A stretch of DNA of 64,000 nt from JABDIP01 sp965212545 (GTDB lineage: Bacteria; Pseudomonadota; Alphaproteobacteria; DSM-16000; Inquilinaceae), in NCBI GenBank assembly GCA_965212545.1, contig CBDBVB010000026.1, forward strand, positions 57,250 to 121,249, written 5' to 3'. Positions 35,407-44,485 of the stretch are shown here, in pieces. Made by a program: the position numbers and the translations under genes. A model generated the notes under the pieces. It was not told the origin of the DNA and made no database searches. It saw only the letters and a list, made by a program, of their open reading frames with translations. Each line of letters starts with the position of its first letter. Position 1 is the first letter of the stretch.

Positions 35407-36102
35407 TCGTCTCTCCCTGAGCCTGGGCCGGTTTCTCAATGCCAGTCGGGAGGGGAATAACAGGCGTCAGCCCATCGTACCGGATCTCGCTACATTTCGT
35501 GGCCCGGACCTAAATTTCCCTACCGCCCACCACCAAGGACCGTGAGGGCATAGTCGCCCTTGGCCTTGTCGGTTGTTCGGCGAGATCTCGCACTGTGGTC
35601 CGCCTTCGGACGAGGCCGCTTCGCCGTCGCCTTTCCAACTGCTCACCCGGCCCAAACCAAGCCGCCCTCACCGAGGCATTGCCGGTTCGGAACCCCAGTC
35701 GCCCGGCGATGACATCCACCGAGAGGGCCGAAAGCTCGACATTGCTCAACGGCTATCCAGCAACCCAGGTTGCCGGCCAGGCCTTCATCTCGCCGTTTCC
35801 AACATTCTTTCGTCTGACGATATCCCACCCGCCGTGGCAAGAGTTTGATTTGGGTCAATGATTATCAACCCATCACCTGTCTGACTTTCCAATCACTGGT
35901 CAGGTTGGGTTCTCACCTTACATTTGGCGAGCCCGCCGGGAGTCGTTCCGGTGGCGGACTTGGCGCCAAGACCGACAATGAAAAGCGGGGCGACCTATCG
36001 AAACGTCGCTTTGGGATCGGGGATTCGCAGCGTGAATCGGTGACGGTATCTGGGTTTCCGTCACCTGGGACGCGCCGCCGGGGCCCAATGGGGAGGCAAA
36101 TC
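35407..36102. other. 696-bp divergent intergenic region
   Basis: It separates the CNNM operon (minus) from the second Usp operon (plus). It holds the FixK/FNR-type box at 35845-35858. Several open frames cross it but none has a plausible RBS or recognisable product. The remainder shows nothing I can name. Confidence 0.55.
35817..35858 (-). promoter_or_regulatory. FixK/FNR-type promoter in the CNNM/Usp divergent region
   Basis: TTGATTTGGGTCAA (35845-35858) matches the FixK/FNR consensus at nine of ten fixed positions. On the minus strand TATCGT (35817-35822) lies 32 bases centre-to-centre downstream, the class II spacing, pointing to the CNNM operon with a leader near 400 bases. A plus-strand -10 at the same spacing is poor, but the box may also serve the usp-Na/Pi operon. 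Confidence 0.5.
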
Positions 36103-36606
36103 GTGGTCAAGGAAGTTCCCGACAAGCAAAGAGGCTCGTCTGTCACCGGCCGTCCGGTTCTCGTGGCGGTCGATTTCTCCGAGGATTCCGAGGCGGCCTT
36201 GCTTTGGGCCTGCGACTATGCCGCTCAGGTGGGCGCCGAGGTTATCGCGCTGCACGTCGTGCACGACCCGATCGAGACGCCGGGCTCGTACCGGAAATCC
36301 GAGGAAGATGTGCTCCGTCCAACGGAGGATCTTGCCGCTGATATGCTGGACGACTTCATAGAGAAGGTCGCCGAGAGGGAGCCGAAACTGCGGGCATTCG
36401 GCGCGATGAAGACCCAACTCGTGCAAGGCATCCCCGAGTCACGGATCCTCGAAACCGCGGAGACCATCGATCCGCTGATGATTGTCATAGGCAGTCGCGG
36501 CCTCACCGGCCTGCCGCATCTGCTGCTGGGCTCCAAGGCGGAACGCATAGCCCAGCTTTCTCCGAGGCCCGTGACAATCGTAAAGCGGAGACATCAGAAT
36601 GACTAA
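36103..36606 (+). CDS. Universal stress protein (UspA family), second copy
   Basis: A single-domain Usp of 167 residues. The open frame begins at 35845, but GGGGAGG (36090-36096) lies six bases before GTG at 36103, so I choose GTG; ATG 36088 is less well placed. PVLVAVDFSEDSEAALLWACDYA, LHVVHDPIETPGSYR and the ATP-binding IVIGSRGLTGLPHLLLGSKAERI are all present. It is the close relative of the Usp at 28951. Its stop overlaps the Na/Pi cotransporter start by eight bases. Confidence 0.9.
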   Translation: MVKEVPDKQRGSSVTGRPVLVAVDFSEDSEAALLWACDYAAQVGAEVIALHVVHDPIETPGSYRKSEEDVLRPTEDLAADMLDDFIEKVAEREPKLRAFGAMKTQLVQGIPESRILETAETIDPLMIVIGSRGLTGLPHLLLGSKAERIAQLSPRPVTIVKRRHQND

Positions 36607-38398
36607 CTGGCTCCCCGCGAAGAGCTACCGAAATCTGCTCGGCATTACATTCGGCCTCATGGTCTGGCTGGCCGCTGGGCAAGGATTTGCCGCCACGGCC
36701 GCCGAGGAAGGTATCGAATGGTGGAGCATGGGAATGCAGCTCTTCGGAGGGCTGGCCATCTTCCTGTTCGGCATGGAGCAAATGGCGGAGGCCCTGAAGA
36801 AGGTCGCCGGGAGCCGGATGAAGACCATCCTCGGCACGCTCACCACCAATCGCTTCATGGGTATGATCACCGGCACGGTCGTGACCGCGGTGATCCAATC
36901 CTCCTCGGTCACCACGGTCATGCTCGTCGGCTTCGTTACGGCCGGACTCATGTCCCTGTCGCAGGCGATCGGCGTCATCCTGGGCGCCGATATCGGAACG
37001 ACGATCACCGCGCAGATCGTTGCCTTCAAGGTCACCAAATACGCGCTGCTGCTGGTCGGCATCGGCTTCGTGATGATCTTCCTGGGCAAGAAGGACATGA
37101 CGAAACATTACGGGGTCCTGGTGATGGGCCTCGGGATGATCTTCTTCGGCATGGGCATCATGAGCACGGGCATGAAGCCGCTCAGAAGCTACGAGCCCTT
37201 CATCAACCTGATGCAGCAGGTCTCCAACCCGGTTATCGGCATCCTGATCGCGACCGCGTTCACGGGGCTGGTTCAGTCGTCGTCAGCGACAATGGGCGTG
37301 GTCATCGCCATGGCCATGCAGGGCCTGATTACCCTGGAGGCCGGTATCGCACTGGCGCTGGGGGCCAATATCGGAACCTGTGCCACGGCCGGGTTGGCGG
37401 CGATCGGAAAACCCCGTGAGGCCGTTCGCGTGGCCGTCGCGCATGTCACCTTCAAGATTGTCGGCGTTCTCATGATCGTCTGGTTTATTCCGCCCTTCGC
37501 CGATCTGGTACGAGCCATTTCCCCGGTCGAGGAAACTCTTACCGGCTTCGACAAACTGGCTGCCGAGACGCCCCGGCAGGTGGCAAATGCGCACACGATC
37601 TTCAACATCGCGATTGCATTCCTCTTCATGCCGTTCGCGCCGTTGTTCGCCCGTTTCTGCGAATGGGTGGTGCCAGACAGGCCGATGCTCGAGCCCTTGG
37701 TCATGAAGCCCAAATATCTCGACAAGGAGCTGCTGTCGACGCCACCGCTGGCCCTGGACCGGGCGCGCAGAGAGGTCGGCCGCCTCGGCGATCTTGTCGA
37801 TGAAATGCTCGGTACGGCCCTGCCCGCCGTGGTGTCAGGCACCGAGGAGGATCTCCAGGCTCTGGCCGAGCAGGATTCCGACATTGATATCCTGCACGGC
37901 CACGTCGTGGAGTACCTGGGACAGATCAGCGTCGGGGAGTTGACGACCGGGGAATCCGGCGAAGTCATGGAACTCCTCCAGGTCACAAACCACCTGGAGC
38001 AGATCGGCGACATCATCGAGACCAACCTCGTGACCACGGGGCGCCGCCGCCTGGAAGAGGACGTGGTGGTCAGCGAAGCGACCCGGGAGGTGATACAACG
38101 CTATTTCGACGAGGTCTCGCAGGCCTTCACGGCGTCGGTCAAGTCGGTGCGCGACCAGGACAACAAGGTCGCTCGCACGGTCAAGCGCATGAAGAAGGAG
38201 ATGGCATCCCTGGCGGAACAGACCGCGAGATACGAGTTGGGCCGCCTGGTGGCCGACGAGCCGAACCGGCTTCAGACCTTCTCACGCGAGATGGAAATCA
38301 TCGAGAGCCTGAGCAGGATCTATCGGATGAGCCGCAAGATCGCGCGTACGCAATGGGCGGACACGAAGGACACGGAGCTTCCGCAGGCCGCCGAATAG
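36599..38398 (+). CDS. Na/Pi cotransporter family protein with PhoU-like C-terminus
   Basis: 599 residues: a first hydrophobic segment, then two inverted repeats of the Na/Pi-cotransport (NptA/YjbB-like) domain with the QSSSVTT motif (VIQSSSVTTVMLVG near 100 and VQSSSATMGVV near 228), followed from about 390 by a cytoplasmic helical PhoU-like region (VTNHLEQIGDIIETNL). It moves phosphate with Na+; homologues can work as exporters. It is coupled to the Usp gene and followed by polyphosphate kinase 100 bases downstream. Confidence 0.9.
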   Translation: MTNWLPAKSYRNLLGITFGLMVWLAAGQGFAATAAEEGIEWWSMGMQLFGGLAIFLFGMEQMAEALKKVAGSRMKTILGTLTTNRFMGMITGTVVTAVIQSSSVTTVMLVGFVTAGLMSLSQAIGVILGADIGTTITAQIVAFKVTKYALLLVGIGFVMIFLGKKDMTKHYGVLVMGLGMIFFGMGIMSTGMKPLRSYEPFINLMQQVSNPVIGILIATAFTGLVQSSSATMGVVIAMAMQGLITLEAGIALALGANIGTCATAGLAAIGKPREAVRVAVAHVTFKIVGVLMIVWFIPPFADLVRAISPVEETLTGFDKLAAETPRQVANAHTIFNIAIAFLFMPFAPLFARFCEWVVPDRPMLEPLVMKPKYLDKELLSTPPLALDRARREVGRLGDLVDEMLGTALPAVVSGTEEDLQALAEQDSDIDILHGHVVEYLGQISVGELTTGESGEVMELLQVTNHLEQIGDIIETNLVTTGRRRLEEDVVVSEATREVIQRYFDEVSQAFTASVKSVRDQDNKVARTVKRMKKEMASLAEQTARYELGRLVADEPNRLQTFSREMEIIESLSRIYRMSRKIARTQWADTKDTELPQAAE

Positions 38399-38498
38399 GC
38401 GGACCGTTGACTGGAAGGCAGAGAGCGGGAGCTGTTTCCCGCCTTAGGCCACAGCGGTGTTCCTGCAGAAGCCCAAGTATTGGGAGGACTGACGACAA

Positions 38499-40820
38499 AT
38501 GGCAGATCGATCCGGAACGGAATCCAGCGAAACCGGCAACGAGGGGACCGCCGCTCCGGTGGCGACCCTCACGACCGTCACCAAGCGCGTGCGGCGTCGC
38601 CCGACGAGGGCCGCCACCGCTGCGACGCCGGCACCAGCGGCCGAAAAGGCCGAACAGGCTTCCGCTGAGAAGCAACCGTCTCAGGGTCAGGCCGCCGCAA
38701 TCAACCTGCGTGCGCCGGAGTATTATCTGAATCGCGAACTCACTTGGCTCAGTTTCAATAAACGCGTTCTGCATGAAGCGCGGGACAAGAGGGTTCCGTT
38801 GCTCGAACGGCTCAAGTTCCTCGCGATCGCCAGTTCGAATCTCGACGAATTCTTCATGAAGCGCATCGGAGGCTTGAAGCAGCAACTGGCCGCCAATGTG
38901 CACGAACTCACCATCGACGGGCGAACGCCGCAGCAGCAGATTTCAGAGTGCACCTCGACCGTCAAGGCGCTTCAGCTTCAGATGCGCGAGACCTATCTGG
39001 ACCTCGTCAAGAATCTCGGTCGGAAAGGCATCCACATTGCCGATTACCGGCAACTGACTGCGGCCCAGAAAAGCGGCGTTCGCGATCATTACTTGAAGAA
39101 CATCCTGCCGCTGGTAACGCCCTTGGCCATGGACCCGGCGCATCCATTTCCGTTCATATCCAATCTGTCGCTCAGCCTGCTGGTCACACTGCGTTATCGC
39201 GACGAAGAAGAGCCGATCATGAACCGGATCAAGGTCCCTCTCGGATCCGGAGTGCCGCGGTTTCTGAAGGTCGACGACTCCAATCGGTATGTGCCCCTGG
39301 AAGAGGTGATGGCGCACAATCTCGATCTCCTGTTTCCCGAAATGATGGTCGAGACCTGCGAATTCTTCCGGGTCACCCGCAATGCCAATACGGAGTTGGA
39401 GGAAGATCAGGCGGAAGACCTGTTGAGTATGATCGAGACCGAGCTACGGGACCGCAAATTTGCTCCGTTCGTCAGGCTGGAGATCAGCACCGGCATGGGA
39501 ACGGTCCACCGAGGCATGCTGGCCGCGGAATTGGGGCTCGACGAGGCAGCGGACGTATTCGAGTCCGACATGCTTCTCGGAATGCGCGACCTGATGGAGT
39601 TGGCGGGGCTGGACGTCCCGGATTTGCACGATCAGGATCACCGGCCGGTCACCAATGTCAGGATCCAGGAATCGCGAAACATCTTTCACCAGATTCGCGA
39701 AGCCGGCTCGATTCTGCTGAGTTTCCCGTACGAGTCCTTTGCGACCTCGGTCGAGCGATTTGTCCGCGAGGCGAGCCATGACCCGAAGGTCCGGGCAATC
39801 AAGATGACGCTCTACAGGACGTCAGCGGATACGGAAATCCTCGAATATCTGATCGAAGCCGCGCGCAACGGCAAGCAGGTCGCCGTCGCGGTCGAACTGA
39901 AGGCGCGTTTCGACGAAGCCGCGAATATCCGCTGGGCGAGCCGGTTGGAGGAGGCCGGGATTCACGTCACCTATGGCGTGGTCGGGCTCAAGACCCACGC
40001 AAAGTCCATTCTCGTGGTTCGCCATGACTATACCGGCCTGCGCCGATACGCGCATATCGGAACCGGCAATTATCATGCCGGCACCGCACGGATCTATTCC
40101 GATCTGGGCATACTCACCTGCGACGATTCCATCGGCCATGACCTGACGGAACTGTTCAACTATCTGACCAGCGGTTGCAAGCCCTCACGCCGATACCGCA
40201 AGCTGCTGACGGCGCCGAAGTTCCTGAAGAAGGCGCTGTTGGCCAAGATCGATCGGGAGATCGCGCTGCATTCGGACGCGTCGCCCGGTCTGATCCGCTT
40301 CAAGACCAACGCGTTGGAAGACCCGCATATCTGCGAAGCCCTCTACCGTGCGTCGCGCGCCGGGGTGAAAGTGGAACTGATCGTGCGGGACAGCTGCCGC
40401 TTGCGTCCCGGCCTTGAGGGGATGTCGGAAAATCTCTCGGTTATCAGCGTGGTCGGCCGATTTCTCGAGCACGCTCGGATCTACTATTTCCGCAATGGCG
40501 GCGAAGAGGAGTACTATATCGGGTCGGCCGATCTGATGCGCCGCAACCTGGAAAGCCGGGTGGAACTACTGGTGCCGATCGAAGACCTGGGGCACCGCGA
40601 GGAACTGGATAGATTCCTCGAAATCCAGTTGCAGGACCAACGCAGTTCCTGGGACATGGCACCGGATGGCGATTACGTGCAGCGTCAGCCGACCGGTCGC
40701 GGGCGTGACAGCAAGGGCTGTCAGGAGGTGCTGATCGCAAATGCCGACAAGCGCCATGCTTCGGCCTTCCGGCTGAGGCGGCGCCGGCCAAAGGCCATTG
40801 CCCGGCGAAGCGTCCGATGA
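38499..40820 (+). CDS. ppk: Polyphosphate kinase 1
   Basis: Polymerises the gamma-phosphate of ATP into polyphosphate (EC 2.7.4.1). At 773 residues it is longer than usual because of a roughly 70-residue Arg/Ala/Pro-rich low-complexity N-terminal extension before YYLNRELTWLSFNKRVLHEA. The phosphorylated histidine equivalent to E. coli His435 is His519 in HIGTGNYH. LLSFPYESF and the second-domain motif EYYIGSADLMRRNLE are present. A GGGAGG lies upstream of the ATG. The Na/Pi cotransporter is directly upstream. Confidence 0.95.
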   Translation: MADRSGTESSETGNEGTAAPVATLTTVTKRVRRRPTRAATAATPAPAAEKAEQASAEKQPSQGQAAAINLRAPEYYLNRELTWLSFNKRVLHEARDKRVPLLERLKFLAIASSNLDEFFMKRIGGLKQQLAANVHELTIDGRTPQQQISECTSTVKALQLQMRETYLDLVKNLGRKGIHIADYRQLTAAQKSGVRDHYLKNILPLVTPLAMDPAHPFPFISNLSLSLLVTLRYRDEEEPIMNRIKVPLGSGVPRFLKVDDSNRYVPLEEVMAHNLDLLFPEMMVETCEFFRVTRNANTELEEDQAEDLLSMIETELRDRKFAPFVRLEISTGMGTVHRGMLAAELGLDEAADVFESDMLLGMRDLMELAGLDVPDLHDQDHRPVTNVRIQESRNIFHQIREAGSILLSFPYESFATSVERFVREASHDPKVRAIKMTLYRTSADTEILEYLIEAARNGKQVAVAVELKARFDEAANIRWASRLEEAGIHVTYGVVGLKTHAKSILVVRHDYTGLRRYAHIGTGNYHAGTARIYSDLGILTCDDSIGHDLTELFNYLTSGCKPSRRYRKLLTAPKFLKKALLAKIDREIALHSDASPGLIRFKTNALEDPHICEALYRASRAGVKVELIVRDSCRLRPGLEGMSENLSVISVVGRFLEHARIYYFRNGGEEEYYIGSADLMRRNLESRVELLVPIEDLGHREELDRFLEIQLQDQRSSWDMAPDGDYVQRQPTGRGRDSKGCQEVLIANADKRHASAFRLRRRRPKAIARRSVR

Positions 40821-40870
40821 GGCCGGCGGTCTTTAGTCATGCGGCCGTGCGCCTCCTGAAAGATCCGATC

Positions 40871-40893
40871 GATGCGCCGAAGGTCGGCGCATC
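40871..40893. terminator. Perfect hairpin downstream of ppk
   Basis: Ten-bp arms GATGCGCCGA and TCGGCGCATC with a three-base loop, 50 bases after the ppk stop and 76 before the CBS gene. There is no T-run, so it may act as an mRNA-stabilising or attenuating hairpin rather than a classical terminator. Confidence 0.5.
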
Positions 40894-40968
40894 CGGATCC
40901 TGATTGCATAAGCTGGGGCTCAAGCGCCGAGTTCTTGCCGATAAGAGCGTCGTTGGGGGAGATGTCGT

Positions 40969-41424
40969 ATGCAGGTTTCGGAGATACTTGCCGCAAAGGG
41001 GGATCGGGTGATCACCATCAGCGCCGCGACGACCGTCCATGACGTCGCGATCACACTACGCCGCGAGGGGATCGGCGCCGCCGTGGTCAAGGGCAACGAC
41101 AAGGATATGGCGGGGATCCTTTCAGAACGGGACGTCGTTGCCAGCATCGCCGAACATGGCCCTGCCGCCCTCGAAATGCACGCATCCGATCTGATGAACC
41201 GCAGCGTCATCACCTGCACACCTGAAAGCAGCACAGAGGAGTTGATGGAACAGATGCTCATGGGCCAGATCCGTCACCTGCCGGTGGTCAAGGGCGAAGC
41301 GCTGGTCGGCATGATCAGCGTCGGCGATGTCGTCAAATCCGTGCTATCCGAACTGAAGTGGATGACAAAGGTTCTGCAGGATCAGGTGGTAACCGCTGCC
41401 GCGTGGTCGACCGATGAGGACTGA
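40969..41424 (+). CDS. Tandem CBS-domain protein
   Basis: A 151-residue stand-alone CBS pair. The first CBS (about 8-65) has VVKGNDKDMAGILSERDVV and the second (about 75-130) LPVVKGEALVGMISVGDVVKSVL. Such proteins bind adenine nucleotides and are common hypoxia- or stress-associated genes. It is a separate transcription unit after the ppk hairpin. The partner is unknown. Confidence 0.9.
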   Translation: MQVSEILAAKGDRVITISAATTVHDVAITLRREGIGAAVVKGNDKDMAGILSERDVVASIAEHGPAALEMHASDLMNRSVITCTPESSTEELMEQMLMGQIRHLPVVKGEALVGMISVGDVVKSVLSELKWMTKVLQDQVVTAAAWSTDED

Positions 41425-41554
41425 TCGCGGCAAGTCAATGGGCAGCCCCCCCCCTGACACGGCGCATCTGGACCGAACAGCCCGATAGCGTGCGGCCAAG
41501 CGACGGCATGTATAATCCCACCTTTACTTCCCGAATCAGATCGGGTCGCACCGC

Positions 41555-42730
41555 ATGGCCAAGACACTCGTAGTAGAGCCGGGCGATAGCCCGACGAAGA
41601 TTCCATTCCTCAGAGGCATCCTGACGCACTCGCTCCAGGAGGCGGGGCTGCCATTTGACGACGCCTATGGGCTCGCCTCCGAGATTCGAGAGGAACTGAG
41701 CGACAAGCTGGAGATTACGACCGCCGAGCTTCGCGAGACGGTGCTCAAGCACATCGAGCGCCACGGTCCGACCGTCGTGCAGCGCTACCTGAACCCAACG
41801 GTGGCGCCCGGAACGATTCTGGTTCGCGATGCCGAAGGACACACCAGGCAGTTTTCGCGTCAGGAACACCGACGGCTCCTGGAATCGAGTGGCTTGTCCT
41901 ATGAGGAGTCCACGGCCGTCACGGCGGCCCTGTTCAGCCACATGATCAAGAGGAACCTGTCCGAGATCCCGTCGCGACATCTTGGATTTCTCACTTATCG
42001 CTATCTCCGGGTCGCGCTCGGTCCGGAGAAGGCGCGGCGATACCTCGTCCTGGTCAACCATCGCCGCAGAGAGCAGCCGCTGGTGTTGATGATTGGCGGT
42101 GCCAGCGGCACCGGAAAAAGCGCCATAGCCACCGAGATCGCGCACCGGCTCGACATTGCCCGCACGCAGTCGACCGACCTGTTGCGGGAGGTCATGCGAA
42201 TGATGATCCCGGAACGCCTGATGCCGGTGCTGCACAAGTCTTCCTATGATGCCTGGACGGCCATGTCACCCAAGGCCACCGGTGGTGATACCGTTCTGAT
42301 CAACGGCTACCAGGCGCAGGCAAATCTGCTTTCAGTACCCTGTGAAGCGGTGATACGGCGGTCGCTCGACGAAGGAGCTTCGGTCATTCTGGAAGGCGTC
42401 CACATTCAGAATTCCCTGGTCGAGATGGTGCCATCGGACGGTGGCGCCATCGTGATCCCGATCATGCTGGCGGTGCTCAGCCCGCAGCAGCTTCGACAGC
42501 GCTTCATGGGGCGTGGATTGCAGGTGGACCGACGCCGGGCCCAGCGGTACCTCGATCACTTCAGCTCGATCTGGCGCTTGCAGGCTCATCTCCTGTCGGA
42601 GGCCGATCGCGGTCGAATTCCGATCATCGTCAACCACGACCGGCAACAGGTGATCCGAGAAGTTATGACCGTGATCGTGAATGCCCTCTTGGAACGACTC
42701 ACTGTCGAGCCCTCGGACGTCTTCACATGA
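41555..42730 (+). CDS. 2-phosphoglycerate-kinase-like protein with N-terminal ATP-cone-like region
   Basis: 391 residues. The N-terminal part (KIPFLRGILTHSLQEAGLPFDDAYGLASEI) resembles the ATP-cone found in archaeal 2-phosphoglycerate kinases; the C-terminal part has the P-loop GGASGTGKS near residue 187, a TQSTDLLREVMR region and LEGVHIQNSLV. In methanogens such enzymes make 2,3-bisphosphoglycerate on the way to cyclic 2,3-DPG; the bacterial role is unknown. The neighbouring histidine phosphatase could act on the same compound. The start ATG at 41555 has no strong RBS. Confidence 0.75.
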   Translation: MAKTLVVEPGDSPTKIPFLRGILTHSLQEAGLPFDDAYGLASEIREELSDKLEITTAELRETVLKHIERHGPTVVQRYLNPTVAPGTILVRDAEGHTRQFSRQEHRRLLESSGLSYEESTAVTAALFSHMIKRNLSEIPSRHLGFLTYRYLRVALGPEKARRYLVLVNHRRREQPLVLMIGGASGTGKSAIATEIAHRLDIARTQSTDLLREVMRMMIPERLMPVLHKSSYDAWTAMSPKATGGDTVLINGYQAQANLLSVPCEAVIRRSLDEGASVILEGVHIQNSLVEMVPSDGGAIVIPIMLAVLSPQQLRQRFMGRGLQVDRRRAQRYLDHFSSIWRLQAHLLSEADRGRIPIIVNHDRQQVIREVMTVIVNALLERLTVEPSDVFT

Positions 42731-42837
42731 TGCATCTTCCGCTCGCATGGCACTGGCCCGCATGAGCGGATAGTTGGCTCGATCAAGACCGGGTGAGATT
42801 GATCCGATCACACTGGTGAATGCGGTGATCGACGCCG

Positions 42838-43401
42838 TCAACAGACAGCTTCAATGTGCCATCCCGGCCTTTGTTCGACCGGCGGCAGGAACTTCAACAC
42901 CATGCCGCTCGATAGTGAGACGGACGGATCTTCCGAGAGGCCCGTGTAATGGCAGAGGGATCGAAAGACGCCGGAATGTGAAACGATCAAGACCGGTGCC
43001 GGCCCGCTGATCGACTTCATCGCGGCTACGATGCGCGACGAAAATGCGTCGACGCTCTCCACCGATTCGGCGTTAGGCTCGGATGGCCGCATATCCTTGG
43101 GGAAGCCCTGATAAGGTCCCCAGTTTCGCTCCATCAGTCCCGGCACCGAAAAGACAGGAACTCCGGTCAGAAGCGATACGATGGAGGCCGTCTCCCATGT
43201 CCGTTTCAGAGGGCTTGCATGGATCGATCGAAGGACGATTCCGCCCAGAGCCGACGCCGCCTTCCGGGCCGATCGCCGGCCCTTGTCGAGCATTCGGGTA
43301 TCCTTCTGACCCTGGAGAATTCCGTTTACGCTTTCGCGCGTTTCGCCATGGCGCAAGAAGTAGAATGGCGTGTCGCCGAATTTGAACCTCAGATCCTCCA
43401 A
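42838..43401 (-). CDS. Histidine phosphatase (phosphoglycerate-mutase-like) family protein
   Basis: 187 residues with the catalytic FYFLRHGET motif near residues 13-21, SPLKRTWETA, and the second histidine in IVSHSGVFRSL. The start appears to be TTG at 43401 with GAGGGG seven bases upstream. It converges with the 2-phosphoglycerate-kinase-like gene 107 bases away, hinting at a shared phosphoglycerate substrate, but this family covers many phosphatases. Confidence 0.83.
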   Translation of the reverse strand: MEDLRFKFGDTPFYFLRHGETRESVNGILQGQKDTRMLDKGRRSARKAASALGGIVLRSIHASPLKRTWETASIVSLLTGVPVFSVPGLMERNWGPYQGFPKDMRPSEPNAESVESVDAFSSRIVAAMKSISGPAPVLIVSHSGVFRSLCHYTGLSEDPSVSLSSGMVLKFLPPVEQRPGWHIEAVC

Positions 43402-43873
43402 TCTCCTGCCCCTCTTTCCTCGCCCTGCCCGGCCGCAGTCAGGCGATCATTACCAGGATGTGGTGAAGAGTCTGTCCAGTATGTGCAAGGCAGTCGGCGG
43501 CATTGAACATGTGCCGATTTTTCTCCCGACACTTGAGGATCACACTGATGCAGCGCAGGGGACCCGGAGATTGGTTGCCGGGCCCCGCGACCAACTCTTC
43601 AACCAATCAGAGTTCTGGCAATATACGAGATGAAGGTTGCGAGAAAATTGAGCACGCTCAACTCATGCCATCGTCCGATGTTGCGCCTGCGATCTCGACT
43701 CGCGCGCACGAACCGGAAGCGGCCATCTTGGTTGATGCAGGCTCACGGCCGGTGCCGAACCGGTCGGTCCCCAGAGCCGGAGAACCATGCCGAAGCGCGA
43801 CGCGTTCACGTCCGGCCAAATATCAGCTGCTTTTTGATTCCGATGGAGCCGTCGGGGCTTAGTTCTATTTCAT
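43402..43873. other. 472-bp region without a convincing gene
   Basis: Short open frames cross the region on the plus strand, but their products look like random GC-rich translation and lack RBSs. The only structured signal is the possible FixK/FNR-type promoter at 43620-43661. Confidence 0.5.
43620..43661 (-). promoter_or_regulatory. Weak FixK/FNR-type promoter upstream of the histidine phosphatase
   Basis: TTGAGCACGCTCAA (43648-43661) keeps the TTGA-N6-TCAA frame but has G/C in place of the inner T/A. On the minus strand TATATG (43620-43625) lies 32 bases from it, centre to centre. The spacing is right but the hexamer matches only four of six bases. Confidence 0.35.
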
Positions 43874-44203
43874 CTATTTTTTCTGGCTCGCAATTATATG
43901 CTTCATAAGCACGGCCAGTCGTTCAACATTGTCAACGCTCCTCGCTGACTGTTGTTTCCATTCTTCTTGTACATCCTTCAGGGCCGTCATCGCAGTACGA
44001 AGTTCGTCTGGTTTCTTCGGAATCAACTCCGAGACAGCCCGGTCCAACTGGATAACCGCCTGATCAAGCGCGCCGATCCGCTTGATATTCATGGCGTTTG
44101 TTTCCGTGATATTCTTCAACCAGGTAAGGAATAGCTTGTTCCAAAGTTCATCCGGTTCGTTGATGAGATCTAGATCAAGTTCATAGATATGCTGCTCCGT
44201 CAT
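43874..44203 (-). CDS. Small hypothetical protein, lower GC than its surroundings
   Basis: A 109-residue, wholly helical, charged product without signal peptide or recognisable motif; it may form a coiled coil (ALDQAVIQLDRAVSELI, RSVDNVERLAVLMKHII). The ATG at 44203 has GGGAG upstream, better than the in-frame ATG at 44227. The composition is clearly more A/T-rich than neighbouring genes, which suggests recent acquisition or relaxed selection. Granule-associated (phasin-like) proteins have similar helical character, but I cannot assign it. Confidence 0.6.
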   Translation of the reverse strand: MTEQHIYELDLDLINEPDELWNKLFLTWLKNITETNAMNIKRIGALDQAVIQLDRAVSELIPKKPDELRTAMTALKDVQEEWKQQSARSVDNVERLAVLMKHIIASQKK

Positions 44204-44485
44204 ACTAATACTCCCAGCTCTTGTCATAGTGGGGGATCGACTTCTACGGCTTTGAACGCCTCAGTTTATTGATTCTGCTCGCGACAAATCACCGACACTA
44301 CTGGTATGACGCCACGATTCCTTAATCGTTGTATGAGCTACATCCCGACGGTCTATGCTTCGAAAACAAGCAGCAATACTGATAGCGCCGGCTACATGGT
44401 TCTACAAGCCCCAGGTTCGTAGGGCCTGCAATTCATGGAAACGGCATAGCCGGCCACCGCTGGTCAACTCTTGGTGGTGCGTTCC

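Noticed and set aside
32470..35460. A 996-codon open frame on the plus strand
   Set aside because: It is antisense to the CNNM genes across its whole length; those have clear domains, start sites and operon spacing, and this product has no recognisable motif.
43503..43908. Two plus-strand frames of 119 and 92 codons in the gap after the histidine phosphatase
   Set aside because: No ribosome binding site, no motif, random-looking composition; they overlap each other.
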